NCBI RefSeq assembly: GCF_046127645.1 | Contig: NZ_CP175919.1 | DNA: 64,000 nucleotides | Origin: Clostridium_F caseinilyticum | GTDB taxonomy: Bacteria > Bacillota > Clostridia > Clostridiales > Clostridiaceae | Direction: 5' to 3' (one strand) | Shown: piece after piece, positions 9,457-18,163 of the stretch | How positions within the stretch are numbered: the stretch's first letter is position 1 | Layout: each line of letters begins with the position of its first letter | The notes under the pieces: generated by a model | The model's database searches: none | Seen by the model: only the letters and a program-made list of their open reading frames with translations | What the model was told of the DNA's origin: nothing | Translations under genes and position numbers: made by a program

Positions 9457-10744
9457 CCTTATCCTTATTTTTAATTTTTTCTAATATATCTTGGAATTTC
9501 TCACTTTTAACCTTTATTACAGATGTGCTTTTAGGTATATTTTTAGGCACAAATACAATACCTAATTTTTCATAAGAAGTTAACACAGGATATTTTACAG
9601 TCTTTAATCTTCCCACATCATTTCTTATCTTAAAAGATATATGTCCATACATTTGCCCTATAGATTTTACTATATCTTCTTCACTGTCTATCTCTTTATC
9701 ATTTACCTGTAATAATAAATCTCCACTTTTTATGCCCATTTTATTTGCTATAGAATCTTTTGCTACATCTAAAACCATAATTCCTTCTTCTGTACTCACA
9801 TATCTAGGCTTTCCCCTTAATTCAAAATATTTTTGTATATATATCATAGCTTCATGACCTGCTGGAGCAAAAATTAATACAACTACTTTAAGTAATGTGT
9901 TCATAAGAGCTAATCTTGAAAGCATAAAAAGTAATAAACTATATACAATTATATATAATCCTGATATGATTTTTTTTTCTTTTCTAGTTTTAGTAAAAGT
10001 AACAGAATTATATCCAATTACTCCATAGAAACATGTTAAGCTCATAACTGCTGCTTTAAGTACATTTGATGGTATATCTGATTTTAATAAAGGCCACCAG
10101 TTAGGCATTGGCGATCCACTTTGACTAATATTTGAAATACTTTGATTGTTAAGCATAAGCATAAAAGCTATTGGTAATATCCAATATCTTTGAAGTACAA
10201 ATCCTCCTATTATCTTATCCTCTCTATTTGTAAAAACAGGAACATGACCTCTATCTCCATCTATCATAACTAATATACCCTCAACCAAGTGCAATATAGC
10301 AACCATTGACATTAAGGCTGGTATATCTATCTTTATAAAATTTAATTGTGGCATATTTAATAATGTAGCCATATTTATAAATATTAAACTCATAATGCCC
10401 AATGCAGCTCCAGAATAGGAAAAGCATATAAATCTAGGATTAAATAACATAAAGAACATAGATATTAAAAACATTAGATAAATAGCTGAGTCTTCATTAA
10501 AAAATATTCCTAAATAGGACATAATTAAACTAGCCACAGTTCCTGCAAATATTCCTAATACCACTTCAGATATTGTTAATTGGAAGGCTGTACTTACCCT
10601 TTGGCCTATTATCATTTTTTGCATTATAATAGTTTTTCTATTTTTTCTATATAAAATCAATGATAACAATAATAAAACTATTACTGAAAAAGGATCTGTC
10701 AAAAGATATGCTACTGACTTTAATGTAATTAGTAATATGTCCAT
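9449..10744 (-). CDS. Multi-pass membrane protein with C-terminal PDZ domain
   Basis: About 431 aa from the preferred ATG at 10744 (MDILLITLKS), which has a GAGAGGGG ribosome site; the longer frame from 10765 would begin inside that site. Roughly eight or more transmembrane helices fill residues 1-310, followed by a PDZ domain (about 325-400; KMGIKSGDLLLQVNDKEI). PDZ domains bind protein C-termini. The gene lies between a PDZ-containing C-terminal processing protease and uvrB, an order I associate with clostridia. A role in membrane protein quality control or cell-wall/sporulation processing is plausible but unproven. No protease active site is evident. Confidence 0.75.
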   Translation of the reverse strand: MDILLITLKSVAYLLTDPFSVIVLLLLSLILYRKNRKTIIMQKMIIGQRVSTAFQLTISEVVLGIFAGTVASLIMSYLGIFFNEDSAIYLMFLISMFFMLFNPRFICFSYSGAALGIMSLIFINMATLLNMPQLNFIKIDIPALMSMVAILHLVEGILVMIDGDRGHVPVFTNREDKIIGGFVLQRYWILPIAFMLMLNNQSISNISQSGSPMPNWWPLLKSDIPSNVLKAAVMSLTCFYGVIGYNSVTFTKTRKEKKIISGLYIIVYSLLLFMLSRLALMNTLLKVVVLIFAPAGHEAMIYIQKYFELRGKPRYVSTEEGIMVLDVAKDSIANKMGIKSGDLLLQVNDKEIDSEEDIVKSIGQMYGHISFKIRNDVGRLKTVKYPVLTSYEKLGIVFVPKNIPKSTSVIKVKSEKFQDILEKIKNKDKDE

Positions 10745-10769
10745 TAAAATAATTCCCCTCTCCATGACT

Positions 10770-10800
10770 ATGGTTTAGTTAGAAAATCTAACTAAACCAT
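10770..10800. repeat. Perfect 14-bp inverted repeat upstream of the PDZ gene
   Basis: A perfect stem (ATGGTTTAGTTAGA with its complement, 3-base loop) lies between the protease gene and the PDZ gene, about 25 nt before the latter's start. The minus-strand side lacks a T-run, so it does not look like a standard terminator. It could be an operator or an RNA stabiliser or attenuator. Confidence 0.7.
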
Positions 10801-10832
10801 CTATATAAAAATATAAAAAATCAACTACAATA

Positions 10833-12038
10833 TTATTTTATCTTTGACTTTGCAATATTTAATGCTTTATTAAATTGAGGATCTAATTTTCTATCATACT
10901 CTTTCTTTCTTAGTTCATCTGGATAATCTATTAGCATATCTGGAGTTATCCCTTTATGATCTATATTTATGCCTTTAGGTGAATAATATTTTGAAATTGT
11001 AACTTTAAGTGCTGTATCATCACCAGTCTCTATTATAGTTTGAACTACACCTTTTCCAAAAGTCTTCTTTCCTATAGAAGTTGCTGCATTATAATCTTTC
11101 ATTGCTCCTAAAAATACCTCTGAAGCACTTGCAGATCCTTCATCTACTAATATAGTTACTGGAAGACCTATAAAATCTCCACCTTTAGACTTATATTCTT
11201 TCTTATTTTTATATTTATCCATAGTTGATACTACAACTTTTCCCTTTTCTATAAAATTAGAAGCCATATCAATGCACTCATCTAATAGACCACCTGGATT
11301 TCCTCTTAAATCTAATACTAAGGATTTCATCCCCTTACCTTTTAAATTATCTAAAGCATTTTTAAAGTTTTTTGAAGTATGTTCATCAAACATACTTACC
11401 TGTATATATCCTATATTATTATCAATCATTTCTGATTTTATAGTAGGTATATCTATCTTTTTTCTCTTTAATGTTACTTCAAAACTTCCTTTTTCTTTTC
11501 TATATAATTGTAATTTAACATCTGTGCCTTCTTTTCCTTTCATTATAGAAACAGCTTTATCTAATTCTTTTCCTGATACTTCTGTATTATTAACCTTTTG
11601 AATCTCATCATTTGGTAGTATTCCTGCCTCTTTAGCTGGAGATCCCTCAAAAGTAGAAGCTACAATTATTTTATTATCTTTAGATTGTATTTGTATTCCT
11701 ACTCCACTATAATTACCTTCTGTTTGAGCATTAAAGTCTTTGTATTCTTTAGAATTCATAAATACTGTATAAGGGTCATTTAAAGATTCTGTCATTCCTT
11801 TTACTGCCCCTTCTACCATTTTATTTTCATCTATTTTACCATCATAATATTTATATATTTGATTTCTTATCAAAAACATCTTTTGATATTTTAATATATC
11901 TTTATATTGCTCTGATCCAATTATAACCTTGCCATTAGGCAAATACAAAGAAACCAAATTTGTACCTAAAAATGTGAAAATATTTGTTACTAATACTATA
12001 ACTACTGTCCACATAATCCATTTTTTATTTTTTTTCAA
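10833..12038 (-). CDS. ctpA: S41 C-terminal processing peptidase (CtpA/CtpB-like)
   Basis: About 401 aa. An N-terminal signal anchor (about 8-30) exports the protease; then come a PDZ domain (about 105-190; GVGIQIQ, LPNDEIQKVN) and the S41 catalytic domain. Ser in GSASASE near 305 and Lys in GKKTFGKG form the Ser-Lys dyad. I favour the TTG at 12038 (LKKNKKW), because AGAGGTGG just upstream fits a ribosome site that a GTG at 12047 would overlap. Bacillus CtpB cleaves SpoIVFA in sporulation signalling; whether this one does is unknown. It follows ftsEX after a strong hairpin, so it may have its own promoter. Confidence 0.9.
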   Translation of the reverse strand: MKKNKKWIMWTVVIVLVTNIFTFLGTNLVSLYLPNGKVIIGSEQYKDILKYQKMFLIRNQIYKYYDGKIDENKMVEGAVKGMTESLNDPYTVFMNSKEYKDFNAQTEGNYSGVGIQIQSKDNKIIVASTFEGSPAKEAGILPNDEIQKVNNTEVSGKELDKAVSIMKGKEGTDVKLQLYRKEKGSFEVTLKRKKIDIPTIKSEMIDNNIGYIQVSMFDEHTSKNFKNALDNLKGKGMKSLVLDLRGNPGGLLDECIDMASNFIEKGKVVVSTMDKYKNKKEYKSKGGDFIGLPVTILVDEGSASASEVFLGAMKDYNAATSIGKKTFGKGVVQTIIETGDDTALKVTISKYYSPKGINIDHKGITPDMLIDYPDELRKKEYDRKLDPQFNKALNIAKSKIK

Positions 12039-12163
12039 ATTACCCACCTCTTCATTTAGCCTTAATATATATTAGTAATATATAAGTATTATATATTAAA
12101 TAATACATTATTACATAAAATAAAAAAATTAATTTTAAATTAATTTTTTTATTTATAAAACTA

Positions 12164-12215
12164 GCATGCACTATTCATAAGAAAATATTTAATATATTTC
12201 TTATATTGTGCATGC
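12164..12215 (-). terminator. Terminator after ftsEX
   Basis: A long hairpin with GCATGCAC/GTGCATGC ends and an AT-rich inner stem lies after ftsX. On the minus strand a T-rich tract and a second AT hairpin (about 12123-12151) follow. Confidence 0.7.
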
Positions 12216-12248
12216 TCTCTTATTTTAATGTTTACTAATATATAATAA

Positions 12249-13139
12249 TTATACTGATAAGAATTTTCTTATAGACAGTATACTTCCTATAGCACCTATT
12301 ACTATTCCAACTATAACAAATACCCATGATACATTTGATAAAACAACACTTGGATTTAACACACTCACAAATATTAATCCAACTGATAGTTTAGCATATA
12401 TTGCTTTATATCCATAATATAAAATTATTATAGCAATAATAGCCCCTAAGATACCTATGATAATTCCTTCAAATACAAAAGGCCATCTAATAAACCAATC
12501 AGTAGCTCCTATATATTTCATTATTCCTATTTCTCTTTTTCTTGAATATACTGTGATTTTTATAGTATTTCCTATTAAGAATAAAGATACTCCTATAAGG
12601 ATTAAAAATAATACTACACCCATCCATTTTAATGTATTTGTTATCTTAGTTATTTTATCTACTATTTCTTTTCCATCTTTTATTTGGTCTATACCTTCCA
12701 TTCCCTTTATAGAATCTACCACTTTTGAAACTAATTCTGGTTTTTCTACTCTAACTATAATTGAATTTGGTAATGGATTCTCTTTTTCCAAACCTTCTGC
12801 TAAAGATTTATTCTGTTCTCCTAATTGTTTCTTAAATTTTTCTAATGCATCTTTCTTACTTTCATAGGTTACCTTTTCTACTCCAGATACAGAATTTATT
12901 TTATTTTTTATAGCTTTTTCTTGTTCTGTTTTTATGCCATCTTTTAATACTATTGTTGCTTCTACTTTGGACTCTACTTCTGTAACAGCTTGTTTTACAT
13001 TCATTATGGAAAGAATAAATACTCCTAATAGAAATAATGTGGCTGCTACGGTAGCTATAGAAGCTGTACTTAAAGTTTTATGTCTTCTTAATCCTCTTAT
13101 AGAATCTACAACAAAATATTTTAATGTACTAATCTTCAT
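12249..13139 (-). CDS. ftsX: Cell division ABC transporter permease FtsX
   Basis: About 296 aa. One N-terminal transmembrane helix (near 15-40), a large extracytoplasmic loop (about 45-160) and three C-terminal helices give the standard four-TM FtsX topology. With FtsE it forms a non-canonical ABC complex that activates peptidoglycan hydrolases. The start at 13139 (MKISTLKYF) has an AAGAGGTG ribosome site and overlaps the ftsE end by 11 nt. The intact pair argues for coupled expression. In Bacillus FtsEX controls CwlO and sporulation entry; the hydrolase partner here is not obvious. Confidence 0.92.
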   Translation of the reverse strand: MKISTLKYFVVDSIRGLRRHKTLSTASIATVAATLFLLGVFILSIMNVKQAVTEVESKVEATIVLKDGIKTEQEKAIKNKINSVSGVEKVTYESKKDALEKFKKQLGEQNKSLAEGLEKENPLPNSIIVRVEKPELVSKVVDSIKGMEGIDQIKDGKEIVDKITKITNTLKWMGVVLFLILIGVSLFLIGNTIKITVYSRKREIGIMKYIGATDWFIRWPFVFEGIIIGILGAIIAIIILYYGYKAIYAKLSVGLIFVSVLNPSVVLSNVSWVFVIVGIVIGAIGSILSIRKFLSV

Positions 13140-13815
13140 ATCCGTATACACCTCTTTCTGCATCTCTAACCACTGTTCCTTTTTCTATGGCTATAACTCT
13201 TTTTCTCATTTTATCAACTATATCCTTTGCATGAGTTGCCATAACTATGGTTGTCCCAGCATGATTTATATCATTTAATATATCCATTATACCAAGAGAT
13301 GTTTCTGGATCTAAATTTCCTGTAGGTTCATCAGCTATTAATAATGATGGATTGTTTACTATAGCTCTAGCTAATGATATTCTTTGTTGTTCTCCACCTG
13401 AAAGCTGATGTGGGAAAGCTTTATATTTATTTGAAAGACCTACTAATGATAAAACCATTGGAACTTTTTTTCTAATATCTCTATGATTAGCTTCAATTGC
13501 TCTCATGGCAAAGGCTACATTTTCATATACATTTAATGAAGGAATTAATCTAAAATCTTGAAAAACTACCCCAATTTTTCTTCTATAATGTGGTATTTGT
13601 TTTCTTGAAAGTGATGTTATATCTGTACCATCTACAATCAACTTACCTGAAGTAGGCTCGATTTCTCTTAATAAAAGCTTTATGAATGTTGATTTACCAG
13701 CACCACTAGGTCCAACTAAAAATACAAATTCTCCTTTTTCAATATCTAAATTTATATCTGATAGAGCATATTTATTTCCGTTATATATCTTACTTATATT
13801 CCTAAATTCAATCAT
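13129..13815 (-). CDS. ftsE: Cell division ATP-binding protein FtsE
   Basis: 228 aa ABC ATPase. Walker A GPSGAGKST (about 35-43), signature LSGGEQQR (about 139-146), Walker B LLIADEP (about 159-165) and the H-loop region MATHAKD are all present. It powers FtsX at the septal membrane. It is first in an ftsE-ftsX operon, and its last codons overlap the ftsX start. The C-terminal tail ERGVYGYED is typical of Firmicute FtsE. No strong promoter was pinned down in the AT-rich gap to the yitT-family gene. Confidence 0.95.
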   Translation of the reverse strand: MIEFRNISKIYNGNKYALSDINLDIEKGEFVFLVGPSGAGKSTFIKLLLREIEPTSGKLIVDGTDITSLSRKQIPHYRRKIGVVFQDFRLIPSLNVYENVAFAMRAIEANHRDIRKKVPMVLSLVGLSNKYKAFPHQLSGGEQQRISLARAIVNNPSLLIADEPTGNLDPETSLGIMDILNDINHAGTTIVMATHAKDIVDKMRKRVIAIEKGTVVRDAERGVYGYED

Positions 13816-13928
13816 GAATACCTCTCCTTATTTTGGGTTTTTGCTTCATTTTACTTTAAATAATTCTAACTATCAACATTATATCACAATAAAAGTAAAA
13901 ATTAAAAACTAAATTACTGTAAAATGCA

Positions 13929-13960
13929 AAAAGATGTCTGTAAATAATACAAACATCTTC
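13929..13960 (-). terminator. Terminator after the YitT-family gene
   Basis: AAGATGTTTGTATT paired with ACAGACATCTT, followed on the minus strand by TTTTTGCATTTT. It separates the YitT gene from ftsE. Confidence 0.65.
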
Positions 13961-13970
13961 CTACTACTTT

Positions 13971-14834
13971 TTATACATCTTCAATTATATCCTTAAAGCC
14001 TTCTCCTAAAACTTCATGAGCATCACTTACAGTTATAAATGCTCTACTATCTACTTCTTTTATATGTTTTTTTAATTTTATAAACTCTTTTCTACTTAAA
14101 ACTGTATAAAGAATATACGTAGATTCATCACTATACACACCCTTACCATGGAATAATGTACAGCCTCTCTCAAGTTTTTGTATTATAAACTCACTTATTT
14201 CTTTATTTCTCTTACTTATTATCATTATTTGTTTTGACATATTAAGTCCTTCTATAACTGCATCTATGGTAAATCCATTTAAAATTACACATAAAAGGGC
14301 ATACATACCTTTTTCTACTCCAAAAGATGCTGCTGCAAAAAGAGTTACTAAAAAATCTACCATTAATAAAGCTTTTCCTATTTCTATATGAAAAAATTTA
14401 TTTATAATTTTTGCTAATATATCTGTACCACCAGTGGAAGCATTTTGATTAAATACTATGCCCATTCCAATAGCTGATATAAATATGCCAAATAATGAAG
14501 CTAAAAGTAAATCATTTGTAACAGCTTTTCCACCCATAAGATTTAATTTTTCTAATATCCATATAATAGCTGCTAATGTACATCCAGAATAAATTGTTTT
14601 TGCACCAAATTTATTTCCTATAACTATAAATGCTATTGTATACAAAAAAACTTCCATTATTAACATAAGTAAACCTACTGGTAATGAAGGAAAAAAGCTG
14701 TTTATAATTATAGCAATTCCTGTAGTTCCTCCTGCTGCTATGTTATTAGGTTGAAAGAAGAAAACTACTGATGTAGCTACTAAGAAGACTCCAATAGTTA
14801 TAAGTAAATATTCTTTAAATATTTTATTTTTCAT
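13971..14834 (-). CDS. YitT family membrane protein (DUF161 + DUF2179)
   Basis: 287 aa. Five or six N-terminal transmembrane segments contain glycine-rich motifs typical of YitT proteins (NNIAAGGTTGIAI near 30; NASTGGTDILAK near 130). A cytoplasmic C-terminal domain (about 205-287; ISKRNKEISEFI, SRAFITVSDAHEVLGEGF) is the DUF2179 domain. Substrate and direction of transport are not known for most members. It appears monocistronic, with hairpins at both ends. Confidence 0.85.
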   Translation of the reverse strand: MKNKIFKEYLLITIGVFLVATSVVFFFQPNNIAAGGTTGIAIIINSFFPSLPVGLLMLIMEVFLYTIAFIVIGNKFGAKTIYSGCTLAAIIWILEKLNLMGGKAVTNDLLLASLFGIFISAIGMGIVFNQNASTGGTDILAKIINKFFHIEIGKALLMVDFLVTLFAAASFGVEKGMYALLCVILNGFTIDAVIEGLNMSKQIMIISKRNKEISEFIIQKLERGCTLFHGKGVYSDESTYILYTVLSRKEFIKLKKHIKEVDSRAFITVSDAHEVLGEGFKDIIEDV

Positions 14835-14877
14835 AGAAACCCCCCTGTTTTTATTTTATATAAATTCCAGATAAAAT

Positions 14878-14902
14878 TACACCTTTTGTGAAAAGGTGTA
14901 AC
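14878..14902 (-). terminator. Terminator after the 116-aa membrane gene
   Basis: The stem TACACCTTTTCACAAAAGGTGTA is followed by a T-rich stretch on the minus strand (ATTTTATC). It separates the small membrane gene from the YitT gene. Confidence 0.6.
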
Positions 14903-14959
14903 AAACTAAATTTATGTATAAATAATTATTATTTTAAATTTTATACATTAATGTAATAA

Positions 14960-15310
14960 TCATTTAATTATAATCCTAAAAAATAAGCTTTGTATTGTAT
15001 ACGATATCATCAATGATAATATACTCATAAATAATATTACGAAGGATAGATTTAATTTTTTGAAATAATTTTTCCATTGTTTTTCATGATTTAATGGTCT
15101 TAAAAGCTCTTCTTTAGTAAAAGATATACCCGCCACAGCCATACCAAAAACAGCTATATATTGAGACATTCTACACCCCCATAAAAATATAACATAAAAG
15201 GATCTGCTTGGCAATACGGCCCCAATAAGGCAACCTATTACAAAACTTATAAAAAACAAATAAAAGGATAATCTAAAAACATACAATATATCCTGTAAAT
15301 AATATTTCAT
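14960..15310 (-). CDS. Small three-helix membrane protein, unknown function
   Basis: 116 aa that I do not recognise. Hydrophobic segments lie at about 10-35, 40-62 and 88-112, with a charged stretch between the last two (KEELLRPLNHEKQWKNYFKK). It lies 70 nt after the transketolase subunit gene, with a GAAGGATAT ribosome site before the ATG and a terminator behind. The composition looks like its neighbours. It is probably a real lineage-restricted inner-membrane protein. Confidence 0.55.
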   Translation of the reverse strand: MKYYLQDILYVFRLSFYLFFISFVIGCLIGAVLPSRSFYVIFLWGCRMSQYIAVFGMAVAGISFTKEELLRPLNHEKQWKNYFKKLNLSFVILFMSILSLMISYTIQSLFFRIIIK

Positions 15311-15340
15311 ATAATATCCTTCCTTTAATTATAATAATAC

Positions 15341-15370
15341 AAAAGGGAAGGTAAAATACCAACCCTTTTT
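15341..15370 (-). terminator. Probable terminator after the transketolase genes
   Basis: AAAGGGTTGG and CCTTCCCTTT pair around a short loop (one bulge) and are followed by TTGTATTATT on the minus strand. The weak tail makes this tentative. Confidence 0.45.
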
Positions 15371-15380
15371 AATAAAGTAA

Positions 15381-16322
15381 CTATTTTAATTTTAATCCTT
15401 TTTTTACAGCCTTTACTATATCTTCTGATGTTAATTCATATTTTTTTAATAATTCTGCTGGTTTACCACTTTCACCAAATGTATCCTTTATTCCTACTCT
15501 TAAAACTGATACTGGATGATTTTCACTTAAAACTTCACATACAGCTGAACCTAATCCACCTATTATGCTATGTTCTTCTGCTGTAATTACTACTCCAGTT
15601 TCCCTAGCAGCATTTACAATAATATCTTTATCTATAGGTTTTATAGTATGTATGTTTATAACATTTACCTTTATACCTTCTTCAGCTAATATATTATATG
15701 CTTCCAATGCTGCATCTACCATTATTCCTGTAGCTATTATAGTAGCTTCTTTTCCTTCTCTTAATTTTATTCCTTTTCCTATTTCAAATTTATACTCTGC
15801 ATTATCATTTATAACTGAAACTCCTGATCTTCCCAATCTTACATAGCATGGGCCATTATAATCTGCTACAGACCTTATAGCTGCTTCTGTTTCTACTGCA
15901 TCACTTGGGCAAATAACAGTCATATTTGGTATACTTCTCATTAATGATATATCTTCAACAGATTGATGTGAAGCTCCATCTTCTCCTACTGTAACTCCTG
16001 CATGTGTTGCACAAACTTTAACATTTAAGTTTGGGTAACATATAGAGTTTCTTATTTGTTCAAAAGCTCTTCCTGTAGCAAACATTGCAAAAGTACTAGC
16101 AAACGGAATTTTTCCACAAGTTGCTAATCCTGCAGCTATTCCCATCATATTGCCTTCTGCTATACCTACATTTATAAATCTTTCTGGGCAAACTTTTTTA
16201 AAATCAGCAGTTTTAGTTGATTTTGAAAGGTCTGCATCTAAAACAACAACTTCTGAATTTTCTTCTGCTAATTTAGCTAATGTTTTTCCATATGCTTCTC
16301 TTGTAGCTATTTTAACTCCCAT
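15381..16322 (-). CDS. Transketolase, C-terminal subunit
   Basis: 313 aa: the pyrimidine-binding and C-terminal domains of transketolase as a separate chain. The ISLMRSIPNMTVICPSD region, the catalytic Glu in GIAEGNMMGIAAGLA and the C-terminal GIKDTFGESG motif fit the family. With the N-terminal chain encoded immediately upstream it would form the thiamine-diphosphate enzyme that moves two-carbon units in the non-oxidative pentose phosphate pathway. Its ATG overlaps the partner's stop by one base (TAATG), so the chains are translationally coupled. Split transketolases are common in clostridia. Confidence 0.92.
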   Translation of the reverse strand: MGVKIATREAYGKTLAKLAEENSEVVVLDADLSKSTKTADFKKVCPERFINVGIAEGNMMGIAAGLATCGKIPFASTFAMFATGRAFEQIRNSICYPNLNVKVCATHAGVTVGEDGASHQSVEDISLMRSIPNMTVICPSDAVETEAAIRSVADYNGPCYVRLGRSGVSVINDNAEYKFEIGKGIKLREGKEATIIATGIMVDAALEAYNILAEEGIKVNVINIHTIKPIDKDIIVNAARETGVVITAEEHSIIGGLGSAVCEVLSENHPVSVLRVGIKDTFGESGKPAELLKKYELTSEDIVKAVKKGLKLK

Positions 16323-17146
16323 TATTTGTCACCTCCAATTTCACATATAGCTTTTTCACATTCTTCTATACTTGGTGCTTTTCCATGCCATCCAGCTTGA
16401 TTTTCCATAAAAGAAACACCCTTACCTTTTATGGTTTTGCAAACTATCATAGTTGGTTTTCCTTTAATATTTTTTGCACTTTTTATAGCATTTAATATAG
16501 CATCTAAATCATGTCCATCTATTTCTATAACGTTCCAATTAAAAGCTCTAAATTTATCTGCTATAGGTTCTGCTGACATAACTTCACTACAAGGGCCATC
16601 TATTTGTAGTCCATTATAATCTACAAATACAGTCAAATTATCTAATTTATAGTGAGCCGCTGCCATAGTTGCTTCCCAAACTTGTCCTTCCTCTAATTCT
16701 CCGTCTCCAAGTAAAGCATATACCCTGTAATCTTTTTCATCAAGTTTTCCTGCTAAAGCCATACCTACTGCTGTTGATATTCCTTGACCTAAAGAACCTG
16801 TTGACATGTCTATGCCTGGAACATCATTCATATTTGGATGCCCCTGCAACATTGATCCAATTTTTCTTAAAGTTTTTAGTTCTTCTGGATTAAAAAATCC
16901 TCTTCTTGCTAAAGTACTATATAATACTGGAGCAGCATGACCTTTGGAAAGAACAAATCTATCCCTATTTAAATCCCTAGGATTAGTAGGGTCTATATTC
17001 ATCTCATTAAAATATAAAGCAGTCAATATTTCTACTGCTGATAAAGAACCTCCTGGATGTCCAGAAGCAGATTCAGTTAACATTGAAACTATATCTTTTC
17101 TAATAACTTTAGCCATCTCTTGTAGCTCTTCCACGTTCTTCTTCAT
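16322..17146 (-). CDS. Transketolase, N-terminal (ThDP-binding) subunit
   Basis: 274 aa: the PP domain of transketolase. H in SASGHPGGSLSAVE, the SKGHAAPVLYS segment and the ThDP/Mg motif GDGELEEGQVWEA...VDYNGLQ (about 146-182) are intact. It requires the following gene for the rest of the active site. A ribosome site lies just before the ATG at 17146. It is first in a two-gene operon. No riboswitch was recognised in the leader. Confidence 0.93.
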   Translation of the reverse strand: MKKNVEELQEMAKVIRKDIVSMLTESASGHPGGSLSAVEILTALYFNEMNIDPTNPRDLNRDRFVLSKGHAAPVLYSTLARRGFFNPEELKTLRKIGSMLQGHPNMNDVPGIDMSTGSLGQGISTAVGMALAGKLDEKDYRVYALLGDGELEEGQVWEATMAAAHYKLDNLTVFVDYNGLQIDGPCSEVMSAEPIADKFRAFNWNVIEIDGHDLDAILNAIKSAKNIKGKPTMIVCKTIKGKGVSFMENQAGWHGKAPSIEECEKAICEIGGDK

Positions 17147-17357
17147 ATTTTTACCTCCAAGTGTTTTTTAATTACCCTTATTACTATATTATTGTAACAT
17201 AAAAATTAATTTTAATATATAGGTGCAAAATCTATATATTAGAACAGTATTTTTAGCTATATATAACTATATTAACAAACTATATCCTCCTTTATGTATA
17301 CATTTATAATTAAAAATATTTTTCTTTTTGCTTTTATAGATTCATGCTATAAATTCA

Positions 17358-17389
17358 AAAAAAGATAAGGGCAAAAATTCCCTTATCCT
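17358..17389 (-). terminator. Terminator after the mazF-type gene
   Basis: GGATAAGGGAA and TTGCCCTTATC form a stem followed by TTTTTTTG on the minus strand, directly behind the toxin stop codon. Confidence 0.8.
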
Positions 17390-17391
17390 AT

Positions 17392-17733
17392 TTAATTCAA
17401 AGCCATACTAACTAAAATAGCAGTATCAACTTTTTTCATATCTTCATCTGTCATATGACCTATTTTTTCTTTTAATCTTCTCTTATCTAAAGTCCTTATT
17501 TGTTCTAGCAATACCACTGAATCTTTATTTAATCCATAATCCTCTGAGGATATTTCCACATGGGTTGGTAATTTTGCTTTATTTATTTGTGAAGTTATTG
17601 CTGCAATTATTACTGTTGGACTATATTTATTTCCTACATTATTTTGTATAACTATAACTGGTCTTATTCCACCTTGCTCTGAACCTACTACAGGACTTAG
17701 ATCAGCATAAAATATATCTCCTCTTTTTACCAT
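17392..17733 (-). CDS. mazF: MazF/PemK-family mRNA interferase (EndoA-like toxin)
   Basis: About 113 aa from the ATG at 17733, which begins MVKRGDIFYADL exactly like Bacillus EndoA; in-frame starts at 17745 and 17778 are possible. Family motifs are clear: RGDIFYADLSPVVGSEQGGIRPV with catalytic Arg, IAAITSQ with Ser/Thr, and LLEQIRTLDKRRL. It would cleave single-stranded mRNA at short sites and be neutralised by the upstream antitoxin. The genes overlap by about 32 nt in different frames. This arrangement next to alr is conserved in many Firmicutes. Confidence 0.93.
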   Translation of the reverse strand: MVKRGDIFYADLSPVVGSEQGGIRPVIVIQNNVGNKYSPTVIIAAITSQINKAKLPTHVEISSEDYGLNKDSVVLLEQIRTLDKRRLKEKIGHMTDEDMKKVDTAILVSMALN

Positions 17734-18025
17734 CTGTTGTGTCATTTGGAAAATCACTCTCCGAAAGCATAGCTTCATAGTTTTTTAAATCTTTTATATC
17801 TTGCTCAAATCCCTGCTCTGAATAGTCTCTATTTATATTTGCCATTTCTATATAACCTTTTTTCATTTCATCCATTTTTATTTGCTTTTTTCTCTCCTCA
17901 ATATATAGTATTATAGCTTCCCTAAAAAATTCACTTCTTTTTTGAGAATCTTTTTTTATTATTTCATTTATTTCATTATAAAGTGTATCTGGAAGATTTA
18001 TAACTACCTTCTTTTTATCCGCCAT
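17702..18025 (-). CDS. Ribbon-helix-helix antitoxin (MazE/EndoAI-like)
   Basis: 107 aa. The N-terminal ribbon-helix-helix (about 5-50; KVVINLPDTLYNEINEII, RSEFFREAI) would bind DNA and autoregulate the operon. The acidic C-terminal half would wrap the toxin. The last 10 or so residues (KKRRYILC) overlap the toxin start in another frame, so this protein is longer at the C-terminus than the Bacillus antitoxin (about 93 aa). A TAGGAGGTAT ribosome site precedes the ATG. Confidence 0.88.
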   Translation of the reverse strand: MADKKKVVINLPDTLYNEINEIIKKDSQKRSEFFREAIILYIEERKKQIKMDEMKKGYIEMANINRDYSEQGFEQDIKDLKNYEAMLSESDFPNDTTDGKKRRYILC

Positions 18026-18163
18026 AGAATAATACCTCCTAATAAGGCTATGTAATAATTATAATTTAATTATAGAGTTTTAAGAATTCACATGTCAAAG
18101 TTTATTTTAATACAATTATGTATTATTATGTAAATCAAATATAACTATGCTATTATATAAATT

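Noticed and set aside
12934..13278. Long antisense open frames such as this one over ftsX/ftsE, and many others opposite uvrA, uvrB, ctpA and vorB
   Set aside because: They mirror real genes with full family motifs on the other strand and lack ribosome sites or recognisable domains of their own.
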